Under the pieces are notes generated by a model, which did no database searches, was not told where the DNA came from, and saw only the letters and a list, made by a program, of their open reading frames with translations. Positions 1 through 8,120 of a stretch of DNA of 64,000 nucleotides are shown one piece after another. Both the position numbers and the translations under genes were made by a program. The stretch lies in the NCBI GenBank assembly GCA_029948255.1, contig JALIZF010001920.1:992001-1056000 (forward strand), written 5' to 3'. The DNA comes from Telmatactis stephensoni. Its lineage: Eukaryota; Cnidaria; Anthozoa; Actiniaria; Isophelliidae. Each line of letters begins with the position of its first letter. The first letter of the stretch is position 1.

Positions 1-960
1 TAAATTTCAAAGGAGAATCAAATTCGATCAAATATCACTTATTCTGTTCATGAATGAAGCCTTTGAACTGTAAAAGTCACAAGTCAACTGGTAGATCGGG
101 TTACCAGTAAAACTTTTAATAAAAATTTCAGGGATATCTCTAAATTGTCATCACATGCTTTCATAAATCCCTAAATTTCATAATTCATAATGAAACAAAT
201 TTTGAAACACAATTCAAAACTTTTAGACAATAAGATTTATATGGTATGTTCAATAAATTCAAAGTAGTTATGTTCAATTTAGACCTATAGGTTAAATTTA
301 GATTTAATACAATATGTCATTTGTGAAATAGAGTTTATAAACATAATGAAAATTGTTTTTGAGCCGACATCAGGTTTATTTGTATTCTAAGAACAATCAA
401 ATTAGAATGAAATACTTGGAAAGATAAGTTAATAATATTTAAATATAACTTTAAGTTTAAATAGCAGAGTAGATGTCCCGTGAGGTACTTCGTTGCAATT
501 TCAACCCTCAAATAACCAATTAGAAGTCATTTGCGTTATTTTTACGCTTCGTATTTTTGTAACGGCTTGCGTTCATTTGACGAAGTGTAAATCTGTGAAC
601 AACATCACAAGAAAAAGAAAAGAAATACTGATTTAAGCTTACTCACGTGTAGTTGAGGATGGAACGAATTTGAGGAGTATTTCCTAAAGTTACGATAAAA
701 CTAACACAAGTCAAGAAAAATAAACACGACTATGTGAAGTTATCATCGATAATTGTATAAATGGATAATTAATGCGATAAATAGCAAAGGATACTTGACT
801 TCGCATGAAGTTCGAAATTCTCAAAGTCGCCGCCATTTTGGAATTTTGTACTCATGGGAAACTCCACTGGCCGATTGAGCCCGCGACGTATTATTACACA
901 GGATACCCACCCGACCGACAGGACCGAGAAACTCGACGCAGGCAAGAGACAATCATACTA
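1..960. other. AT-rich intergenic DNA, nothing recognised
   Basis: No open frame with protein-like composition, splice structure or RNA gene is visible. The short frame at 805-1011 runs into an inverted-repeat element and reads as low-complexity basic peptide, so I do not call it. Confidence 0.6.
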
Positions 961-967
961 AAGGCCG

Positions 968-1173
968 ATTTAAGGCCGATTTACACGGTACGATTGTCGC
1001 TCACGACTTGACGTATACAACACATCTTAGAACAAAATTGTGTCGTGTGAATGCCCCTACGACAAGTTTTCAGTCGCGCGCGACTGTCTTAGAGAAGTCG
1101 TAGGGGCATTCACACGGCACGACTTGTGTTGTATACGTCAAGTCGCGTGCGATAATCGTACCGTGTAAATCGA
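968..1173. mobile_element. Hairpin MITE with 'ATTTACACGGTACGAT' type ends
   Basis: The left arm (about 970-1075) and right arm (about 1078-1173) are reverse complements, from ATTTACACGGTACGATTGTCG inwards through CGACTTGACGTATACAACAC. The element has no coding capacity, as expected for a non-autonomous DNA transposon. Its termini resemble those of elements at 12664-12871 and 59191-59411. Confidence 0.75.
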
Positions 1174-1920
1174 AACTCAGTATTGATGTCTGTGCGATAT
1201 GTTTGCGGCGACTAAGGCTATTTTTAGTAACTTCGCCATCGCGTGCGCATGGCTCTCAAACGAAAGAAATCAAATGCCGAAAGCGAACGGTCCCGTCCGC
1301 GTGTACGTCAAAAATCAAATTCTACTGTTCGAGATTCTGTTCGGCCTTGCTTGCGCGCGATGGCGTTATTACTTAAAAGAAGACGCTATAATAGCGTTCA
1401 CTTGGGCAAAACGAGGAAGCTTGTAACAAAGCTTGCTTGCAAAGGCCACTTGGGTGATTTTGCACACCTGCATGCTCGGTCTACGACAGGTAGCTCGGTT
1501 ATTACGGAAAAATATCAGACCAAGGTCTTGACAGTGCGGACCAAGCCCGTAGGGCTTTAATTAATAAAGAAAGTACATTTAAGTCTCAGCTGAATTTGTA
1601 TGGGTTCCTTACACGCGCGTAGAAACAGCAAACTCATAACAAGCTTGTATGAATTATCCAATTTTAAAATTGTTTAAAGTACTTAACTTTACTGACGCTT
1701 TAAGTCTTCAAACGTGCCTCAAGATTGTTCTTGAAATGGGAAATCAGTTTTGATGATCATCCAGCAAAAGAAAAAAACCCGTAAAATCCATAAACAGTCA
1801 TTGGCGTAACGTCTTGACTTTGCAAAGAACCCTTTATGCACTTAGAAATGTTCACGGAAATTTATTCTTTTATTTATTCTTTCCTCTGTTTATTTATGAA
1901 ATCATTCATACTGGACTTTG

Positions 1921-2345
1921 ATTGGTTCTCCTATTTCCCTAAAGGTTTGGAATAGTCTATTAGCATAACAGTGAAACTTCGCCGAATAGACTACCCCGAT
2001 TAGTCATTAAATATATTAAGTGTCTAGGTAGCGCAGTGGTCTAAGGTGATATCTAAAGGTATGGATTAGGGTCCGGATATCGTCTCCCTCCCTGGCCTTC
2101 GGGCTAAGTCAACTGTAATATGTAGCACCGGGATAGCGTGGATGGGGCCGAAATCTTCATCCGTAACGTAAGTCGATTCGATGTCTCAGCTTCTCAGAAT
2201 GTCTCGGGAGAATCGTCCCAAATTTCATTTTTAGCTTTTCCTATTTTTTTCAATTATATATATCTAGTTATTTTTTCCCCATTTCCGGGGGGTCCGATGT
2301 AAAGGTTGTAGGTTCAAGCCCTGTGTAGGTCGGAATATTTTTCTT
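1921..2345 (+). mobile_element. tRNA-like dispersed element, copy 1 of 3
   Basis: Shares about 300 bp with 60958-61355 (+) and 40775-41100 (-). It carries a tRNA-like A box (TAGCGCAGTGGTCTAAG, about 2030) and a B box (GGTTCAAGCCC, about 2310) separated by roughly 270 bp instead of the 30-60 bp of a tRNA gene. A T-rich low-complexity stretch follows. Between the boxes is a conserved core that includes TATGGATTAGGGTCCGGATA. Best read as a tRNA-derived SINE or an unusual split tRNA-like transcription unit. Confidence 0.6.
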
Positions 2346-2532
2346 TTTTCCCCTTTTTTCCTTCCTTTTTACTCTCTTTTTTCTTTTTCGGTTTCTTAAT
2401 ACTTAGATTTTAGCGTTTTCTGAATTTTTAAGTTTTTGCAATCTGTTCTAATATAAATATTAAATTAATTGCATCATTATTAATTTATTCTAATTTTGTT
2501 CTTTTTATTTCTTGAATATGTTACCGATTTTT

Positions 2533-2703
2533 AGGCCCGGTCCAGAGATTCGGCACTACAAAAGTACGCCGTATGAATCAGTTGCCGTTCCTTTGCCGTG
2601 TAAACACGACAGGCCCTGTCGTCATGATTTTTGCCGTACTTAATTCTGAATTATGTACGGCAGCAATTAAGTACATGAGAAATACGCCGTCTGGACCGGG
2701 CCT
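2533..2703. mobile_element. MITE with AGGCCCGGTCCAGA ends
   Basis: Perfect or near-perfect terminal inverted repeats AGGCCCGGTCCAGA and TCTGGACCGGGCCT bound a 170-bp segment whose interior is also partly palindromic (TACGCCGT, TACGGCA). There is no coding potential. Confidence 0.75.
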
Positions 2704-3215
2704 TACTTGACTGGTTTGTACGGTAAACGTGTTTCGTGAGAGATTTTAATAGTCTTCTTTGTTCCTAACTTTAATAGCAATCAGTCCTCATATTCCTGTT
2801 AAATAGTGCCCTGTCAATTTAATCTCTTTTGAGTAAATTAAAGGTACATTTTGTCTTCTTCTTATCGAGCCTCACCTTGATCTATGAGCGAACGAACGAA
2901 TGAATGAAAGGATGAATCAACGAATGAATGACTAAATCAGTGAACAAACCACGCCAAGCAATGCTTGGATTGAAATGCCGAAAGCAAAAGGTCCTGTGCG
3001 CGCGCACGTCAAAAATCAAATTCTACTGTTTGATAGCCTTGCGCGCGATGGCGAAGTTACTAAAAATAGCCTTAGCCACCACGAACATCGCACAGACATC
3101 AATACTGAGTTTCGCTCTCTTAGTATTATGGTCTCTTGACGCAGGTATATCTATTAGAAATTAAAAATCTTTTATACCACGCCCGTTTTTTATAAATTAC
3201 GTAGATCTTATATAC

Positions 3216-3376
3216 GGGGGTACAGGGGTTACGCATCCCGTCCTGACTCGACTTTGGGCCGTTTTCTTCTCACTACTTTTTCAAAACATTCTCTGGAACC
3301 AGTCTGGACAGTTTCTGAGTCTATAGTGCTGCTCCCCCTTGAAAGATAATCCTGGATCCTCCCCTGGGGTATTTTT
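3216..3376 (-). mobile_element. Dispersed element of the 'GGCGGATCCAGGATTAT' family, copy 1
   Basis: Contains the reverse complement of GGGGAGGATCCAGGATTATC near 3345-3370, the start of a family also seen at 36926-37098 and 56399-56566. Other shared blocks read GGAGGGGGTGC and TTTTGGAAAA. Short, non-coding, probably a hAT-like MITE by its CAGGGGC termini; that superfamily assignment is inference. Confidence 0.5.
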
Positions 3377-3795
3377 GAACATTTTTGACGAGCATCCTCG
3401 ATACTCTGTATAAAATTTCCCAAAAAATTTGCTCGTGGATCAAGGCTAAGGTCGCTGAGGATTGACGTGCTGGTAACCATGGAGGTCAAAAGGAGTTTAG
3501 TTTAGATTACCCTACTGTACTTTAAAGTTACTAAAGCTAACAAAAAACGGATAAAAACGCATTTTAATTCTCTACGCAGCGTAACAAAGAGAAGTTTTCT
3601 GGTATGATCAGTTTATGGAAAATTCTTGGGGTTTTTGTGCATGTATTATGGGGTTTTCCCAATAAATATTTCCACGAATATTCCCACTCTAATTTTCCCT
3701 TCGATAACTCGGCGAACTCCAGATAACTCGAATCTTTTTTTATTCTTCTTGAAGTCTTTGAAAGTTTGACTTATCGGACTCAGAGTGTATGTAAA

Positions 3796-4125
3796 TCAAA
3801 TCCTTAACAAAATTCTGGTTGATAAACTAATATCTGTAATATCCGGTGAACAGTCGGGATATTTCCCTGACAAAACCGCAGTGCTAAATCGATTGATAAA
3901 ATAACATCGGCTTCTGTTCTCGTAGCACGAATAAACTAACAAAGGCTTTTCGTATGGAGACTTTAAAGCCTTGATAGCTTCTACATAGTTTGTCGGCAAT
4001 GAACTAGAGTTTATATATAGTATAATATCATAATAACAATAGAAATCTTTTGTGTTTTGATCTAATATGATGTGCTTAAAATTTTGAAAGTGCACTGATG
4101 CACATTTTTTAACTTCCTCGAGCAA
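3796..4125 (-). CDS. Unrecognised 109-residue open frame
   Basis: I do not recognise the product. The frame is open for 110 codons in AT-rich DNA, with balanced composition, five cysteines and segments such as SPYEKPLLVYSCYENRSRCY that look more like protein than like random translation. I see no convincing splice acceptor at its 5' side, no signal peptide and no known domain. Directly upstream (4122-4199) is a perfect 39-bp tandem duplication. It could be a lone exon, a gene remnant or chance. Confidence 0.25.
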   Translation of the reverse strand: MLEEVKKCASVHFQNFKHIILDQNTKDFYCYYDIILYINSSSLPTNYVEAIKALKSPYEKPLLVYSCYENRSRCYFINRFSTAVLSGKYPDCSPDITDISLSTRILLRI

Positions 4126-4199
4126 ACAGGCAGAACAGCTTTTATATTTTGGAGTCGAAGCAAACAGGCAGAACAGCTTTTATATTTTGGAGTCGAAGC
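4122..4199. repeat. Perfect 39-bp tandem duplication
   Basis: The block beginning GCAAACAGGCAGAACAGC is present twice head to tail with no visible difference, so the duplication is recent. It lies at the 5' edge of the unassigned frame 3796-4125 and upstream of the LRAT-like gene. Confidence 0.9.
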
Positions 4200-4361
4200 T
4201 ACAGTCCACTTCTTTTCACTCGGTTATTAAGTTTAATAATCATTTAGAAACGCAGTAAAACGGGTAGTAAGCTAAGGTGAGCTATCTTGATTCAGTTCTT
4301 TTCTTCATAAAAAACAAAAGGAGGATTTCATGGGTGATTTATTATTTTATCTTTAAACAAG

Positions 4362-5044
4362 ATGACTGCTGCATCTTCCAAAACGCGCCTCCTTCATGAA
4401 TCAACGGACGAAATGAACGCAGCCTTGAAGAAAAATGGCTACGATACTTTCTCCTCGTCGCCGTTTAGTGAAAAGAAAAAAGACGGCGTCGACAAGTCCT
4501 CAATGTTCAAAGACTTTTGGCTGGATCACGAAGCGAGCCTGAGCCAGTCGACATCAAGTAACGAAAGTGAGTCTCTTATAGTTAGTAGTAAAAAGTGGCC
4601 TAAATTGGAACAGAAATCATCGGACCAACAAAGAAAATTCCTGAAACGTTTTGAAAAGCGTTTCCGTGACGAACTCGTCTCTGCTGAAGCTAAAAATGTA
4701 AAACCAGGTGATCACCTCTACGTATGGCGATCACCATGCGGTTGTAAGCTTTACAAGCACCACTGGCTGTGCATTAAGGTCGAAGGTGATGAAATGGAGC
4801 TCACTGAATATAACGGGCCCTGTAAAAGTTTGGCTGAAGTGAGAACTAGGAAAGTAACATATGACAAGCTGATGAAGATGGGTGTAAGTTTTGTTCTTTG
4901 TTTTAATACGTTGCATGCATTGTTCTTGTTCTTTCTTGTTCTTCCTTCCTTCCTTCCTTCCTTCCTTCCTTCCTTCCTTCCTTCCTTCCTTCCTTCCTTC
5001 CTTCCTTCCTTCCTTCCTTCCTTCCTTCCTTCCTTCCTTCCTTC

Positions 5045-5111
<67 letters not shown>

Positions 5112-6253
5112 TATCTAGCCCTCCTTCCCTCTCTTGCTCTATTTCTTTTAGTTTAAATTTCTTCAATTTCTTTCAAGGCTCTCGATCTATTAAATTATGA
5201 TTATACTTGTTATTTGTTCAAGACGTTTCGACTGTGTTACGAAAGAAACTTTAAAGGAATCGTGCTGTTCTGCCAATTCGTTTATTAGATTTTTCCCAAA
5301 AATTAAATATTGGAGCAAATCCAAGCCCTGTGTGACTTGTCAAAAGGCCTTGTGGTCACACCAAAGTTGTACGGTGTCTGATTCGTTCATGTAACGCATG
5401 CGCATGCAAGTTCTTTTGGACTGTTTTACCGAAGCGTAGCAGGGTAAAAAGAGGCCTGTTCTAGATGGAATAGGCCGGACGGAGAATGGAATCTGGTCGT
5501 AAAACGTATGTGTTTCTTTGACAGGCAATTAAAAGAGTATGGCCAGAAGAACTGCAGAGATTCACAGTCGATGACGTGATTGCAAACTCAAAAAAACGAC
5601 AAGGGGAAAGAGAGTACGATCTTTTCGTAAACAACTGTGAATGTTACGTCTTGTGGTGTAAATGTGGTCTAAATACGAGTATGCAAGTAACGCCCTGTCT
5701 CAAAAATGGCTGCGGTGTTTTGAAAGCAGCCGTCATGGGTACTTCATACATTGGTGTACACTGCACTATCAATAAAGTGGCCATGGTGATCACACCTAAA
5801 ATCGCCCAAGCAGCTGCCAACCTGTCTGACGAGTTTGCTTCATTCATTTCACATCCGTTATTGCCAGTTGGATTTATCGTTGGAGTTCTCATCGAAACAG
5901 GTCTTTTGATCTGTAACATCTACAGAAACTACAAGATGATGAAGAAAGGTGACATATCTAATATTCGATTTCAAGAAAACACTGCAATAGCCTTTGGTAA
6001 AGCATTTGGTCGTCTAAGTTTTGGTGTTGCTGGGTCGCTTATCGGTGTTGTCTTCTTTGGCGGTCCTTATGGGAGTATGATCGGGGGAGCCATTGGAGCT
6101 ACATTGGGCCATATAATTGTGTTAGTGTTTGAGTGGAGCATCGATGTCGCACCAAAGATAGGGAAAAAGATCAGCAAAGCAGTGAAAAGGGGCTCCGCAA
6201 AAACTTGGTCAGCTGTGAAGAGCTTCTTTAAGAAAAAATCGAAGAGTCCTTAA
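4362..6253 (+). CDS. LRAT-domain (H-rev107-like) membrane protein, two exons
   Basis: Coding exons are 4362-4883 and 5525-6253 (donor GGT|gtaagt, acceptor gacag|GCA, phase 0), giving 416 residues. An LRAT/NlpC-P60 fold follows a polar, Ser/Lys-rich N-terminal region (1-110): KPGDHLYVWR at 114-123, the catalytic-type histidine in KHHWLCIKV (132-140), and the nucleophile cysteine in VNNCECYVLW (C212). In the family these residues perform thiol acyl transfer or phospholipid deacylation; the actual substrate is unknown. After the catalytic domain, residues about 286-305 and 339-375 are strongly hydrophobic and glycine-rich, so the protein should be membrane anchored, and a Lys-rich tail (384-416) ends it. 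Cnidarians carry many LRAT-like genes, and a precise orthologue cannot be named. Confidence 0.8.
4937..5114 (+). repeat. Compound (CTTC)n-(CTTT)n microsatellite
   Basis: About 105 bp of CTTC repeats switch sharply near 5043 to about 70 bp of CTTT repeats. It lies in the only intron of the LRAT-like gene. Long frames reading through it (PSFLPSFL, KKERKKER) are repeat translation, not genes. Confidence 0.98.
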
Positions 6254-6365
6254 TTTAGTGGATGGGTAAAGTTATTACTGTTAGATTGAAATCTAGGGTG
6301 AGTTATAGTTTAAAACTGAGCTGATATACGGCTTGTTTAGAAGTCAGTTTCAATCTACTATTCGT

Positions 6366-6566
6366 TTTATTTAACAAATAGAACAGCTTTTTCCGTGCTC
6401 CCTTCAGTAATACAGCACGGAGGAAGTGACGAAAGCACGAAAGAAGTGTAAGGAGAGCACGAGCCGTAGGCGAGTGCTCTCCACACTTCTTGAGTGCTTT
6501 CGGCACTTCCTAAGTGCTGTATTACTGAACGGAGCACGGAAAAAAATGTTCTATTTGTTTTATTAT
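6366..6566. mobile_element. Long hairpin MITE (arms about 85 bp)
   Basis: Left arm from ACAAATAGAACAGCTTTTTCC pairs with the right arm ending TGTTCTATTTG; internal arms contain AGTAATACAGCAC / GTGCTGTATTACT and GTGCTCTCC. A short loop with GAGCCGTAGGCGAG sits in the middle. It lies just 3' of the LRAT-like gene. Confidence 0.8.
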
Positions 6567-6699
6567 ATATTTTGTTCAAAGTAAATATTCAAGGGAAAAA
6601 GTTCGATTTTCTCCGTACAAAAATTCAAAAGGTGCGCGCGCGGTCGAGCTCGCGCTGCTGACATCAGAGCTGTGCTCCGTTCTCTGATAAAGCACAGCT

Positions 6700-7144
6700 T
6701 TTAGCCAATCAGAGCGCGCGTATCGACAAGGGTATATAATAATTCAGAATACCAAGACACTGTCATGACAGTAGATATCGCTTCTGATTGGCTAACTAAT
6801 TTTAGTGGGATGATAAAACGCGAAAGAGACTGAGCAAATTTCAACAAGATCGTCAGGAAAGATTAAAAGATATTAATCAACAATCAAAGAATGTACACCG
6901 TACTTTTTGTCGATTTCCGTCATCGTGACGATCCGGTCTGGGATGAAATGAAGATCGATGTTATTTTAAAAGAATGATGTTTTATTTTCGTATTTGTATA
7001 CTTACACTTTTTGCTTAGAAATATACCAAATACCAAATAAACTATAAGTGTTTATTTATAGTTATCTAACCTGAAAATACATCCGATCCGGCCTCGACTA
7101 CAACGCGCCTTATTTTAAGACGAGCAAAGTGAAACTGCTGTAAG
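6700..7144. other. Intergenic; CCAATCAGAGCGCGCG motif
   Basis: Contains AGCCAATCAGAGCGCGCG near 6702-6720, a phrase that recurs at the ends of the element family at 16.2, 27.9, 48.1 and 53.7 kb. Nothing else recognised. Confidence 0.4.
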
Positions 7145-7711
7145 CCGCGGTGATGTACACTCTGCAATTTTTTTCTTGCGCTGACAATGCACTTTTAGAG
7201 ATTTTGTTGCAACAGCGACATTGAAATGAAATGAAATGAAATGAAATGAAATGAAATGAATTGCATTTATATAGCGCAAATATCTATTGGTATATAATCA
7301 AATGCGCTTAGAGTTTGTTAGTAGTAAAGACAGACTGTTGTACCGGGCGACAATCCCCTACTCTTTGCGAACAGTACAACAGGATCTTTTACGTCCCTCC
7401 AATGCTGGGTTAGATAGTTGAGGGAGAGACGGGGCCTACGGTTTAACGTCCTTATCCGAGAAGACGTAAGACGTACGTAAGACATTGCTGAGGGTATCAT
7501 GTCTGCGCAATAACGCCTCCAACGATTTCTCGCAACAAAGTTGTTTCAGAAAAGTTCACAACTTTTCTCTGCAACATATTAAATATTGCATGCCTTGCAC
7601 GCCTCGTATTGAATGTTGCAGAGTGATGATACACGCAGCAATTTTTCTTTGCAAAATCTCAAAATTGCATTGCCAGCGCGAGAAAAAATTGCAGTGTGTA
7701 TCGCCGGCTTT
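7145..7711. mobile_element. MITE interrupted by a retroposed insertion
   Basis: Outer inverted repeats pair about 7148-7192 (GATGTACACTCTGCAATTTT, CTTGCGCTGACAATGCA) with about 7660-7711 (TGCATTGCCAGCGCGAG, TTGCAGTGTGTATCGCCGG). The element is split at 7224-7480 by another repeat flanked by a 7-bp target duplication. Confidence 0.65.
7224..7480 (-). mobile_element. 3' end of an L2/CR1-like LINE or SINE with pentamer tail
   Basis: On the minus strand the unit ends GCGCTATATAAATGCAATTC followed by five to six copies of ATTTC, the style of 3' tail used by L2/CR1-clade retroposons and SINEs that share their tails. GACATTG occurs directly before (7217-7223) and after (7481-7487), a target-site duplication. 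Only a few hundred bases are present and there is no ORF. Confidence 0.6.
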
Positions 7712-8120
7712 CACCTGTAAGTCTTCCCTACACTGCTCATACATCATGCATACAAAACGAGAAAAAAAACCCTTTGAATGAGCAGGTCAGTAGTCCAGTT
7801 CCGAGATATGCTTCACTTGCCACATACAAAGGATCCAGAACGAGGCTACGTGCTAAAACTTTTGTCTTGTTATGAATGACTGAGCTTTATGCACATAGTC
7901 TTGTCTTGATACTTTTGTATGTGGTAAGAGAAGTATATCTCGGAAGTCGGCTATTAGAACGAAGCTATGCTGCATAAAGCTCATAAAACTTCATTTGTCT
8001 TGTTACCCCAGTATAACTGAGCTTTCATGTGTTTGCATGCAAGTAGCCTCCTCTTGGTTTCTTTGTTCTTGGCAAGTGAGCATGAAGCATATCTCAGAAG
8101 TCCTCAAAATCAAAGTTACT

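Larger units (their letters stand above)
1167..3115. repeat. Pair of related repeat segments in inverted and direct orientation
   Basis: The segment at about 1167-1240 (reading CAGTATTGATGTCTGTGCGA) is the reverse complement of about 3040-3115. The segment at about 1255-1370 is also a direct, diverged copy of about 2960-3055 (shared ACGTCAAAAATCAAATTCTA). The two ends therefore look like two copies of one short hairpin-type element, one of them truncated. The small frames found inside are not conserved between copies and are not called as genes. Confidence 0.5.

Noticed and set aside
4891..5166. Long frames on both strands through the CTTC/CTTT tract (and similar at 52.6-52.9 and 61.3-61.6 kb)
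   Set aside because: Translation of tetranucleotide repeats; no stop codons are expected in these tracts.
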